A stretch of 64,000 bases of DNA, from the NCBI GenBank assembly GCA_963662155.1, contig OY759261.1, positions 33,522,522-33,586,521 on the forward strand, written 5' to 3'. The DNA is from Lamellibrachia columna. Its lineage: Eukaryota > Annelida > Polychaeta > Sabellida > Siboglinidae. A program made the position numbers and the translations under genes. This document shows positions 51,335 to 62,599 of this stretch, one piece after another (position 1 is the stretch's first letter; each line of letters opens with the position of its first letter). A model generated the notes under the pieces. The model ran no database searches, was not told the DNA's origin, and saw only the letters and a program-made list of their open reading frames with translations.

Positions 51335-51604
51335 CTGAAATGAAGATAAATGAATATATTAGTTGACGTCAGTAGGAAATTTTGGTTACAGCACACAAGT
51401 TCATACAGTGATGGAATCACTGCACATAGCAATTTGTCACTCAAACCTTCATGTTAGTATGCTGTATCAATTTGCTCAATCCAAATATAAAATAAATATT
51501 TCATATTTACTAATTTACTGTTTTTACTATGCAATTCATTACTTGACATGTTTTTCTTATAAAAACATAGACAGTAATGATTACAGACAATTGTTTCAAC
51601 TTAC

Positions 51605-51646
51605 CTGCTACAGTTTCAACCTTTCTGGTTGTTGTTTCAAGGCCTC
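51605..51646 (-). CDS. 42-nt symmetric microexon, array copy 3
   Basis: Same 42 nt, splice sites and phase as copy 1. It is separated by a 273-bp intron from the exon at 51920. Confidence 0.55.
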
Positions 51647-51919
51647 CTGAAATGAAGATAAATGAATATATTAATTGACGTCACTAGGAAATATTGGTTA
51701 CAGCACACAAGTTCATGCAGTGATGGAATCACTGTACATAGCAATTTGTCACTCAAACCTTCATGTTAGTATGCTGTATCAATTTGCTCAATCCAAATAT
51801 AAAATAAATATTTCATATTTACTAATTTACTGTTTTTACTATGTAATTCATTACTTTACATGTTTTTTCTTATCAAAAAACATAGAGAGTAATGATTACA
51901 GACAATTGTTTCAACTTAC

Positions 51920-51961
51920 CTGCTACAGTTTCAACCTTTCTGGATGTTGTTTCAAGGCCTC
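51920..51961 (-). CDS. 42-nt symmetric microexon, array copy 4 (Ser variant)
   Basis: One base differs from the other array exons (GGATG for GGTTG on the plus strand), giving GLETTSRKVETVAG. Ser is also present at the neighbouring position of the diverged exon (TISRK). The acceptor reads ATCTTAATTTCAG, one base different from the others. The frame is kept. Confidence 0.55.
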
Positions 51962-52234
51962 CTGAAATTAAGATAAATTAATATATTAGTTGACGTCACT
52001 AGGAAATATTGGTTACAGCACACAAGTTCATGCTGTGATGGAATCACTGTACATAGCAATTTGTCACTCAAACCTTCATGTTAGTATGCTGTATCAATTT
52101 GCTCAATCCAAATATAAAATAAATATTTCATATTTACTAATTTACTGTTTTTACTATGTAATTCATTACTTTACATGTTTTTTCTTATCAAAAAACATAG
52201 ACAGTAATGATTACAGACAATTGTTTCAACTTAC

Positions 52235-52276
52235 CTGCTACAGTTTCAACCTTTCTGGTTGTTGTTTCAAGGCCTC
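52235..52276 (-). CDS. 42-nt symmetric microexon, array copy 5
   Basis: Same sequence and splice sites as copy 1. The intron to the upstream exon at 52548 is 271 bp. Confidence 0.55.
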
Positions 52277-52547
52277 CTGAAATGAAGATAAATGAATATA
52301 TTAGTTGACGTCACTAGGAAATATTGGTTACAGCATTCAAGTTCATGCTGTGATGGAATCACTGTACCTAGCAATTTGTCACTCAAACCTTTATGTTAGT
52401 ATGCTGTATCAATTTGCTCAATCCAAATATAAAATAAATATTTCATATTTACTAATTTACTGTTTTTACTATGTAATTCAATACTTTACATGTTTTTTCT
52501 TATAAAAACATAGACAGTAATGATTACAGACAATTGTTTCAACTTAC

Positions 52548-52589
52548 CTGCTACAGTTTCAACCTTTCTGGTTGTTGTTTCAAGGCCTC
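52548..52589 (-). CDS. 42-nt symmetric microexon, array copy 6
   Basis: Same sequence and splice sites as copy 1. This is the most upstream intact array exon on the minus strand. Between it and the diverged exon at 55153-55194 lies a 2.56-kb intron containing the short satellite array. Confidence 0.55.
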
Positions 52590-52797
52590 CTGAAATGAAG
52601 ATAAATGAATATATTAGTTGACGTCACTAGGAAATATTGGTTACAGCATTCAAGTTCATGCTGTGATGGAATCACTGTACCTAGCAATTTGTCACTCAAA
52701 CCTTCATGTTAGTATGCTGTATCAATTTGCTCAATCCAAATATAAAATAAATATTTCATATTTACTAATTTACTGTTTTTACTATGTAATTAATTAC

Positions 52798-52808
52798 TTT
52801 CAAGGCTC
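52798..52808 (-). pseudogene. truncated microexon, 11 nt
   Basis: The same truncation as at 51011 with one further base lost (AAGGCTC for AAGGCCTC), which would break frame if used. The shared breakpoint shows that the truncated unit was itself copied. Confidence 0.55.
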
Positions 52809-52867
52809 CTGAAATGAAGATAAATGAATATATTAGTTGACGTCACTAGGAAATATTGATTACAGCA

Positions 52868-53165
52868 CTGTGAAGAGTTATTGGTGTTTCATTTATAGCA
52901 GGAGGCGGTATGAACATATGTAATAAAACTAACATGTTAAGAGACAAAATATCACTATGGTAACACGTTTTGTTTAACCAAAAAAGATAATATTAATTCA
53001 TGTAGTATTTCAATGTCCCGTAACACAGTTGTTCAGTTTCCCAATGAAAAATCATTGTGCATGCCTTTAATCATACACAGTTACAGCTGGGAATTGAGGA
53101 TACTCAAATTACCTACCTTCAATAGTCTGTATTTCCCTTTTTTATTGTTTAATTTAATAAGTCAT
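52868..53165. repeat. left flank of the satellite, copy B of the segmental duplication
   Basis: Matches 2049-2335 in the same orientation with a handful of substitutions, starting at TGTGAAGAGTTATTGG directly after the microexon array. The offset to copy A is 50819 bp. Confidence 0.9.
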
Positions 53166-55089
53166 GATAATATAATAAGTAGATAGAGGGTGGATCCCTG
53201 TTGTTAATGTAGAGTGTGTCATTGTATTACATCACCTCACTTCATGATTACAAGTTACAAGTTAATATAGTAAGTACATAGAGGGTGGATCCCTGTTGTT
53301 AATGTAGAGTGTGTCATTGTATTACATCACCTCACTTCATGATTACAAGTTACAAGTTAATATAATAAGTACATAGAGGGCGGATCCCTGTTGTTAATGT
53401 AGAGTGTGTCATTGTATTACATCACCTCACTTCATGATTACAAGTTACAAGTTTATATAATAAGTACATAGAGGGTGGATCCCTGTTGTTAATGTAGAGT
53501 GTGTCATTGTATTACATCACCTTACTTCATGATTACAAGTTACAAGTTAATATAATAAGTACATAGAGGGCGGATCCCTGTTGTTAATGTAGAGTGTGTC
53601 ATTGTATTACATCACCTCACTTCATGATTACAAGTTACAAGTTAATATAATAAGTACATAGAGGGCGGATCCCTGTTGTTAATGTAGAGTGTGTCATTGT
53701 ATTACATCACCTCACGATTACAAGTTACAAGTTAATATAATAAGTACATAGAGGGTGGATCCCTGTTGTTAATGTAGAGTGTGTCATTGTATTACATCAC
53801 CTCACTTCATGATTACAAGTTACAAGTTTATATAATAAGTACATAGAGGGTGGATCCCTGTTGTTAATGTAGAGTGTGTCATTGTATTACATCACCTCAC
53901 TTCATGATTACAAGTTACAAGTTTATATAATAAGTACATAGAGGGTGGATCCCTGTTGTTAATGTAGAGTGTGTCATTGTATTACATCACCTCACTTCAT
54001 GATTACAAGTTACAAGTTAATATAATAAGTATATAGAGGGTAGATCCCTGTTGTTAATGTAGAGTGTGTCATTGTATTACATCACCTCACTTCATGATTA
54101 CAAGTTACAAGTTTATATAATAAGTATATAGAGGGTAGATCCCTGTTGTTAATGTAGAGTGTGTCATTGTATTACATCACCTCACTTCATGATTACATGT
54201 TACAAGTTAATATAATAAGTACATAGAGGGTGGATCCCTGTTGTTAATGTAGAGTGTGTCATTGTATTACATCACCTCATTTCATGATTACAAGTTACAA
54301 GTTTATATAATAACTACATAGTGGGTGGATCCCTGTTGTTAATGTAGAGTGTGTCATTGTATTACATCACCTCACTTCATGATTACAAGTTACAAGTTAA
54401 TATAATAAGTACATAGAGGGTGGATCCCTGTTGTTAATGTAGAGTGTGTCATCGTATTACATCACCTCACTTCATGATTACAAGTTACAAGTTAATATAA
54501 TAAGTACATAGAGGGTGGATCCCTGTTGTTAATGTAGAGTGTGTCATTGTATTACATCACCTCACTTCATAATTACAAGTTACAAGTTAATATAATAAGT
54601 ACATAGAGGGTGGATCCCTGTTGTTAATGTAGAGTTTGTCATTGTATTACATCACCTCACTTTATGATTACAAGTTACAAGTTAATATAATAAGTACATA
54701 GAGGGTAGATCCCTGTTGTTAATGTAGAGTGTGTCATTGTATTACATCACCTCACTTCATGATTACAAGTTAATATAATAAGTACATAGAGGGTAGATCC
54801 CTGTTGTTAATGTAGAGTGTGTCATTGTATTACATCACCTCACTTCATAATTACAAGTTAATATAATAAGTACATAGAGGGTGGATCCCTGTTGTTAATG
54901 TAGAGTTTGTCATTGTATTACATCACCTCACTTTATGATTACAAGTTACAAGTTAATATAATAAGTACATAGAGGGTGGATCCCTGTTGTTAATGTAGAG
55001 TTTGTCATTGTATTACATCACCTCACTTCATGATTACAAGTTACAAGTTAATATAATAAGTACATAGAGGGTAGATCCCTGTTGTTAAT
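53166..55089. repeat. 95-bp satellite array, about 20 monomers (copy B)
   Basis: Same monomer as 2336-36264 but only 1.9 kb. It lacks the 71-bp and ATGGTTACAAGTGAC variants and the 6.6-kb organisation. It has its own variants such as AGAGGGCGG, a short CACCTCACGATTAC unit near 53711 and AGAGTTTGTC. It ends GTTGTTAATG and joins CATCTTACG directly. Confidence 0.97.
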
Positions 55090-55152
55090 GCATCTTACGA
55101 AGTTATTTTAGAACATCGATTAAGATGTTCAAAATTAATTCTTTGTACTTAC

Positions 55153-55194
55153 CCTCCACAGCTTCTACCTTTCGGCTGATCGTTCGAAGGTCCC
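55153..55194 (-). CDS. 42-nt symmetric microexon, diverged type (copy B)
   Basis: Identical over all 42 nt to 38165-38206, with the same TTCTTCTTAG acceptor and GTAAGTAC donor, in the duplicated block. It encodes GDLRTISRKVEAVEG in phase 1. On the minus strand it lies just upstream of the satellite and then the six-exon array. Joined exons would therefore read on from VEAVEG into GLETTTRK with the heptad register unbroken. Confidence 0.6.
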
Positions 55195-55743
55195 CTAAGA
55201 AGAACATAAATTTTATGTTAGATTTTATGATCACACAACTAGAAAATAGCTATAATTGTAAATGTTCTTTCGTGTCAACAACTAATGATTAAGGAATAAA
55301 CTATATATTTCATATTTTTATTACAATGATGTTAAAATCGTCAGCTACTAATTCATTTTTGTATTTCGCTTTCATTTGCAATGAGATTGCACGAAGGAAA
55401 CTGACACAAAAATATTTACTAATTGTATTATAACTACACCACTCTGATTTCTCCAGTTGTGATAAAGATCGTGTTACACTGTGGTTTGTGCTCACTAGAT
55501 GGCGCAAGGTGTACCTATTGTATCATGTTTTTAACCAGATGGCAACATTAGTTGATATACCATACATTTACAATACACAGTATATGAAAAAGCATGGTTT
55601 ACCACAGTTTACTATGTAATGTCACGGTATACCATGTAATGCCATGTAATATAGTGAAATACCATGGTATACCATGTAATTCCAAGGTATATTTTCATAA
55701 GGGGTATTTTGCAGTTTAGCCCCGTACCCCAAATTACCATTAT

Positions 55744-55758
55744 GCACGCACGTACACA

Positions 55759-55822
<64 letters not shown>

Positions 55823-55826
55823 CACG
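55744..55826. repeat. (ACGC)n/(AC)n microsatellite, copy B
   Basis: Counterpart of 38713-38790 with an interrupted start (ACGTACACACG) and a longer AC tail. Confidence 0.97.
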
Positions 55827-56203
55827 TCAAACGATGTTATTTGCAATGTAATAAACGATCAACATTTACAACAACAAATATTGTTAGCCAAGGTTGTACA
55901 ATGCGTGAAGTTCTCATGAACTCCATGTGGGGGCGCCACTATAACTGCCAGTACAACTAGTAGGGTTAGACCAAAATAGATTTTTACCTAGGCAACCATT
56001 AGAATGTTTACATTCCTGAAAAAATGGTTGTATAATGTCAGTAAATAAGGGTATACAATTAAATCAGATATCTTAACATCAACAACAGGTTATTTAATAT
56101 ACTGAATATGCGTTTGGGTCATTCTGTGTCAAATCAACCAATTTTAAGGAAATAAAAAAGTTGATGTCTCAGAAGCCAGAACTTACTTCAATTATAACCA
56201 ATG

Positions 56204-56353
56204 AATAAGTGGCTATGCTTGAGCATGTTTACAACAGAACTAAGCATGTACCTGCAAATTGTGTCTTTAATGCCCTACAATAAGTGGCTGTGCTTGAGCA
56301 CATTTACAACAGAACTAAGCATGTACCTGCAAATTGTGTCTGTAATGTCCTAT
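56204..56353. repeat. 75-bp tandem duplication, copy B
   Basis: Units start AATAAGTGGC at 56204 and 56279, matching 39173-39322. Confidence 0.9.
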
Positions 56354-57057
56354 GATGAGAACAAGGGGTAAGCGCCCAAAATCGCAAACATTATTGTGAC
56401 CTATTTTCAGGTGCATCTAACTTGCTAAGCTTACAAGTTACAGTTTTTCATTTACTGCCTATGTAGACATATTGGTACATAATTATTATCTATGCAAAAT
56501 TCAAGAATAAGGAAAAGGACAATGGGTATGCCAGGTGCATGAAAACGTAAAGGGATGTGATTTGTGATGTCTGTATAATTTTTATTGTTATGTTATAGTG
56601 CAATGTCCAAATTGCTACCACAAATTGTCAGGGATATTGGCAACACTATTTAGTTCAGTAGGTATCTACGTACTATACTTTCAGAACAATTCAGCCTTAC
56701 ACTTTAAGTTTTTATATATGTTACGAATTTCAGCACCCAAAATGAGAAAGTCATGACCACTTTGTTAGGTAAACAACTAAAAAATTTCAGGATGGTGTTG
56801 TGTCTCATTTAATGTATATTAACATTCAAACATCACTGTTCTACTAATAGCGCTTCCCCCGAAATTTCTCCCAAAATGGCAAGAAATATACAAAATGAGT
56901 TCTTTTTGTCTTTATGTTTTATGATGTTGTATATATGTTTTAATAAAACATTTATCTTTAAAAAAATATATTTATATTATGTTTAAAAAAAATTACATTA
57001 TATTAACCTCTATAAACTGCTAGTAAAACATGTTATAAAACTGGTATGTGTTTGCTG

Positions 57058-57285
57058 AGCAGCACATTAGATGATTAATGTTTGAGCTTCCTACAGCACA
57101 CCTTGTATCATATTTGTTTAGTGATATGGTTAGATCATCCATTAGTATATGATAAAGATGTGGTGAGAGTATCCGTTCATGTATCACACCATCCTAACAC
57201 CAATATTTTAAGACAAATTATCTGCCAACCTTACACACATAACCTGATTAAAAATATTAGAATACCAATATATTAGTAGCAGACA
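57058..57285 (-). pseudogene. reverse transcriptase relic, copy B
   Basis: Same relic as 40020-40245 (ILSPHLYHILMDD, INHLM). A one-base loss near 57193 (CATCCTAAC for CATCCATAAC) breaks the frame just before the conserved block. A forward 64-codon open frame across it is a shadow. Confidence 0.55.
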
Positions 57286-57487
57286 TAAAAATAAAAGTGA
57301 AAAAAACAAACTGTCATTAACATAATCATGCTTTTATATAATTAAGATGTATTCCTTTATGAAACAAACAAATTATGTTGATTTGTGTTTTGCTGTGGCA
57401 TATGTGTATGGATATATTATTTATAGGTACTATAATTTAAATACCTAGCTAAAATATTTAATATAAATATAATAATTGTATATAATA

Positions 57488-57490
<3 letters not shown>

Positions 57491-57544
<54 letters not shown>

Positions 57545-57560
57545 CATATATATATATATC
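57491..57560. repeat. (TA)n microsatellite, copy B
   Basis: TA dinucleotides with ACATACA interruptions, the counterpart of 40459-40520. Confidence 0.97.
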
Positions 57561-58226
57561 CACTATTCACTGTAAATAATCCACCCTTGCAATGTTGTCA
57601 AACATCTGTGTAGCGAATGCAAACAAGAGTAAACATAAATGAGCTATTTTGGAAAAATCGCCCATTACGCACGATGCAACGATTAGGGATAGCAAGAAAC
57701 ACTTATTCACTGAATGACTACGTAGGCGTAGCCGGCGTTCCTTCACCCATGAATCAACAGAAAGTAGACTGTTTAAAATTGCAATGTATTCAGATAGGCT
57801 AATATCTTATTATGCTGTTTATGAAATATTCATATTCTTACTGAATTCAAATCCCATTGCCGTACATTTATATGACTTGGAACAGTATGTCAGTAAATAA
57901 AAATATGCTATTTCATATGCAGTCATGTGACTTAATTTGCATAATTATGCACATCTCTTAGTTCACAACGAATACAAATCCAACTGCCATACTTTTGCAT
58001 GACATGACTTGTCACAGAATGTCAGTACTTAGATTAACCAGTAATAGTTCTACAGCTGTACTAAGGTGCAGAAGCTTAAGTAATTTGTGCTAAATGACTC
58101 TGCAGTGACCTTGAATACTACACTCAAGTCTCAAATAATTATACTCCAAACTGTGAGGTCAACAAAAACTGACACATTCCACATTCAAAGCCACTGATGG
58201 TTCGTCTTATCACTTTAGGAGAGGGA

Positions 58227-59935
58227 AGGTCAGGGCCGTATGTATGGACCTGGTCTAACGCCTTAAGGTCAGGGCCGTATGTATGGAGCTGGACTAACAC
58301 CTTAAGGTGAGGGCCGTATGTATGGACCTGGACTAACACCTTAAGGTCAGGGTCGTATGTATGGACCTGGAATAACACCTTAAGGTCAGGGCCGTATGTA
58401 TGGAGCTGGACTAACACTTTAAGGTCAGGGCTGTATGTATGGACCTGGACTAACACCTTAAGGTGAGGGCCGTATGTATGGACCTGGACTAACACTTTAA
58501 GGTCAAGGGCCGTATGTATGGACCTGGGCTAACACCTTAAGGTCAGGGCCATATGTATGGACCTGGACTAACACTTTAAGGTCAAGGGCCATATGTATGG
58601 ACCTGGACTAACACCTTAAGGTCAGGGCCGTATGTATGGACCTGGACTAACACCTTAACGTCAGGGCCGTATGTATGGACCTGGACTAACACCTTAAGGT
58701 CAGGGCCGTATGTATGGACCTGGACTAACACCTTAAGGTGAGGGCTGTATGTATGGACCTGGACTAACACCTTAAGGTCAGGGCCGTATGTATGGACCTG
58801 GACTAACACCTTAAGGTCAGGGCCATATGTATGGACCTGGACTAACACCTTAAGGTCAGGGCCGTATGTATGGACCTGGACTAACACCTTAAGGTCAGGG
58901 CCGTATGTATGGACCTGGACTAACACCTTAAGGTGAGGGCCGTATGTATGGACCTGGACTAACACCTTAAGGTCAGGGCCATGTGTATGGACCTGGACTA
59001 ACACCTTAAGGTCAGGGGCCGTATGTATGGACCTGGACTAACACCTTAAGGTCAGGGCCGTATGTATGGATCTGGACTAACACCTTAAGGTCAGGGCCGT
59101 ATGTATGGACCTGGACTAACACCTTAAGGTCAGGGCCGTATGTATGGACCTAGACTAACGCCTTAAGGTCAGGGTCATATGTATGGACCTAGACTAACAC
59201 CTTAAGGTCAGGGCCATATGTATGAACCTGGACTAACACCTTAAGGTCAGGGCCGTATGTATGGACCTAGACTAACGCCTTAAGGTCAGGGCCGTATGTA
59301 TGGACCTGGACTAACGCCTTAAGGTCAGGGCCGTATGTATGGACCTAGACTAACACCTTAAGGTCAGGGCCGTATGTATGGACCTAGACTAACGCCTTAA
59401 GGTCAGGGCCGTATGTATGGACCTGGACTAACGCCTTAAGTTCAGGGCCGTATGTATGGACCTAGACTAACACCTTAAGGTCAGGGTCGTATGTATGGAC
59501 CTAGACTAACGCCTTAAGGTGAGGGCCGTATGTATGGACCTAGACTAACGCCTTAAGGTGAGGGCCGTATGTATGGACCTGGACTAACACCTTAAGGTCA
59601 GGGCCGTATGTATGGACCTAGACTAACGCTTTAAGGTCAGGGCCGTATGTATGGACCTGGACTAACACCTTAAGGTCAGGGCCGTATGTATGGACCTGGA
59701 CTAACACCTTAAGGTCAGGGGCCGTATGTATGGACCTGGACTAACGCCTTAAAGTCAGGGCCGTATGTATGGACCTGGACTAACACCTTAAGGTCAGGGC
59801 CGTATGTATGGACCTAGACTAACGCCTTAAGGTCAGGGCCGTATGTATGGACCTGGACTAACGTCTTAAAGTCAGGGCCGTATGTATGGACCTGGACTAA
59901 CGTCTTAAAGTCAGGGCCGTATGTGTAGACTTGGA
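58227..59935. repeat. 39-bp minisatellite, about 44 copies (copy B)
   Basis: Same unit as 42192-42818 but nearly three times as long. The left half mostly ends ACTAACACC. The right half is enriched for ACTAACGCC and CCTAGACT variants, suggesting local expansion. The minus strand is open for up to 140 codons of VLVQVHTYGPDLK repeats; 40-bp units break the frame. Confidence 0.95.
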
Positions 59936-61019
59936 CTTAAGCCATGTAGCGTAACGTGTAGTCTATAGCGTAAGTCGGTATGCACGAACACCAACTTGGC
60001 TCATTTCCCCACCATGTCCCGGCGTATATCTACACCCAAGAACCACCAGAGCTAACTCCTTAGTATCAGGCTTAAGAATGGTACAAATGTTAGATTGGGG
60101 CAGTAATTGTTTGGCGTAGACGACACTAAGGACATATTAGGCGAAATAGAATATTCAGTGATCAAAATAATCCTGTGGAAATTGTTGATAACATTCAATG
60201 TTTAGATTTAGACGTTTAGATATACTGTTTGTTTGACAGTCCGCTCAATGTCTGCTTTGGTCCACAAACTACTTATTCATCGATTTTAAAATGTTATATT
60301 TCTTTTTTTAACGTTGTCCTCCTTGTGAAATTTGCAGTGTTCGACACCTAGTCTAATGCGCGCATCAACCTTGGTTTGGGCTTGGCGGGGATATATCACC
60401 AAAACGTCTCTCTTTTAATCATTATCGAGCTTTGTAACTTACTCGTGATTGTTACCTTATGCATTCAACGATGCATATCATATATAAATCTTTAGTTTGC
60501 TTTTCCTTAAGTTCTGCTTTTCGCCGAGGACAACTCCTTCAGTATTAATGCTGACTCTGAACTAAAAGACTGACATATGTGACTGGTAGTCTTTGCCATT
60601 CTCTCCTATTCGGCACTACTCTAGTTGTAGCTTCAGCCACGCTCCATGCAGTGCACATCGCCATTAGTGTCCCTCGGCATATGGCGGGATTGTCTGAATT
60701 CTCGCATCGTACACGTGCCGCACCAAGTGTGACAAATATGTGACTCAGGTCCGTTGGCTTGCTGTGTTGGTCCAGCCATGTGAGTCAATCAGTTGCGCTC
60801 TAGCGTCCCTGCTCAGCTGCCTGGTGTCGTCTGCATAACCAAGATGTATGAGGCGAACACTAAATTGAGTGTGATGCCGTCGTCAGGGTCGGAGCAACGA
60901 CTGAACACAGAATCTAGGAATCTAAATTGAGAGTGATGCCGTCGCCAGAGTCAACGAGTGACCACAGTATCTAACGCGCAAATAAATATGAGGAGAATCA
61001 GTCACCCGGCAATATTCCA

Positions 61020-61318
61020 TGACGACCTTGGCCTGACACTGACCTGATGACATTGAGTTTCTCTGGGAGCGAGGGCTCCACCAGTGGCAGCCCTGTAATC
61101 AAAGAACACGCATACGGCACTTTTTTTTCACAGCCACAATGTCGTCCACAACCTGACTTTGTATGAATAGGTTGCCCCGGCACCCTCTTCCTTCCCTGAA
61201 TCCGTTTTGGTTGTCCGTAATGTGTCTGTTTTGGGTCATCTACACTCTCCATAGGATGATGATGGACACGGCTTTGATTGAGCAGGCAGATGGCGCGGAA
61301 GTTGGATGGGGTCGCTTC
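61020..61318 (-). pseudogene. reverse transcriptase relic, copy B (unduplicated)
   Basis: Counterpart of 43885-44335 with a single 86-bp unit. SNFRAICLLNQ begins near 61318, and FIQSQVVDDIVAVKK and CMFVDY-like pieces lie in different frames. The T run at 61122-61129 is longer than in copy A, adding a frameshift. Confidence 0.5.
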
Positions 61319-61978
61319 TGTGCCATTTGATCTACCAACTGTGGCATGAGATCGCGTATTGGTTCAATTTACTGTCCAACAGGTGGCAGCACCATTTTAA
61401 CTAATTCCCACAAAACTCAGAAGCCACTTTGTGACCCCCCCAGCATAATATTGGTTTTGCAACCACTGCATCATACAGTCTTCATCATATGATCAAAGTG
61501 CATTTTCGCCGCCATGTCGATCTGTCATTGAAAAACGAGAATGCTTGTCATCGAGCAAATGCACAAGATATATCAATGAAGATGTCATTGTTGGACGCGA
61601 TCCATCTTCTCAGCAATGCCTGGGGGAACGTAGTCGGTGACGAGCATGAATTGTTGGGAGAAATGTGGTCTTAAAATGGGACCTTGTGAACAGCCGGACA
61701 CGAGGTGACCTGGGCTGTGTGCGCCAGAAGACATTCCAGTCTTGCAGCAGTTTTGGACACATGGAAGGACATTGACGAGGATCTGTCCATTGCCAGACCC
61801 ATGGGTGGTGACATTATTATTACTGAAGTGATACAGTAGATGATAATACAGATAACATAATCAGCCGTTTAGGAGTATCAACATGGCTGGAACAGATTCA
61901 TTCCGTCATACACTGGCACATTGCTCCACAGTGATCATTAACTGCTCATCGCCAAACTTGACCTCAGGAGAATCATTG

Positions 61979-62207
61979 ACGTTTCTTATTTTTTATCTTT
62001 CTTATTTACGTAAACTAACCTTTCTTATTTACGTATACATACCTTTCTTATTTTACGTAAACGTATATTTCTTATATACGTATACATACCTTTCTTATTT
62101 ACGTAAACTAACCTTTCTTATTTACGTAAACTAACCTTTCTTATTTTACGTAAACGTATCTTTCTTATATACGTATACATACCTTTCTTAGTTACGTAAA
62201 CGTTACA
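61979..62207. repeat. 22-24 bp tandem repeat with TTACGTAA palindromes
   Basis: About nine units of CTTTCTTATTTACGTAAAC type, alternating with CTTATATACGTATACATAC forms. Six carry the perfect palindrome TTACGTAA and three carry TACGTA only. It sits in sequence that copy A lacks. Confidence 0.85.
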
Positions 62208-62599
62208 AATAAAGGTAACTTTGTGTTACTTGCAGATGTCACAAATATATCTGTCAAAAGTAATATCTTGGCTGCACGTACTTCACTCAAGACACTAACC
62301 TTGAAAGACATGACTCCAGTCCCAACCAGCTGTGTGTGATCTCATTCTTTACTTAATGCCCATCTAGTGAATGACACTGCACTATACACCACTTATACGA
62401 TCTTATACGGTATTTAAGGTTTTCGTTGCGGGAAGGACATTTGTGTATTCATGGTCACAGGTGCATGTTAATCAACAGTTTATGATTTGTTTATTAAAAT
62501 GATGATTCATGTTTCCATCAACGATGTACAACAGTTGGTGATCTTAGTCATAAAATGATGGTTGCTTTTTCCAAATGTGAGCAAAAGGGAGGCCAAATC
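62208..62599. other. no recognised feature
   Basis: Unique in the window and AT-rich. It lies between the TTACGTAA repeat and the Tigger relic and may include the element's 5' untranslated part, but I cannot identify a terminal repeat. Confidence 0.35.

Larger units (their letters stand above)
50321..52866 (-). repeat. 312-315 bp tandem array carrying microexons
   Basis: About eight to ten units, most 312-315 bp, aligned by GTTGACGTCACTAGGAAAT, CAATTTGCTCAATCC and TGATTACAGACAATTG. The four inner units are nearly identical. The outer ones (50321-50530, around 51011 and 52798) are truncated or internally deleted. Plus-strand open frames of about 95 codons in each unit are shadows. On the minus strand each complete unit carries one 42-nt segment bounded by splice sites. 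The array ends abruptly at 52866, where the satellite's left flank begins. Confidence 0.9.

Noticed and set aside
51051..51965. Repeated 95-96 codon plus-strand open frames (MTSLGNIGYSTQV...)
   Set aside because: They recur because the unit recurs. They run through the intron-like part and the antisense of the microexon and have no splice or start support.
53095..53165. A further microexon in the satellite's left flank (GAAG/GTAGGT on the minus strand)
   Set aside because: No acceptor at the right distance, no 42-nt block, and the donor-like site is altered in copy A (GTAGAT).
57617..57802. 61-codon open frame (MQTRVNINELFWKNR...)
   Set aside because: Copy A has a stop in this frame, and no homology is recognised.
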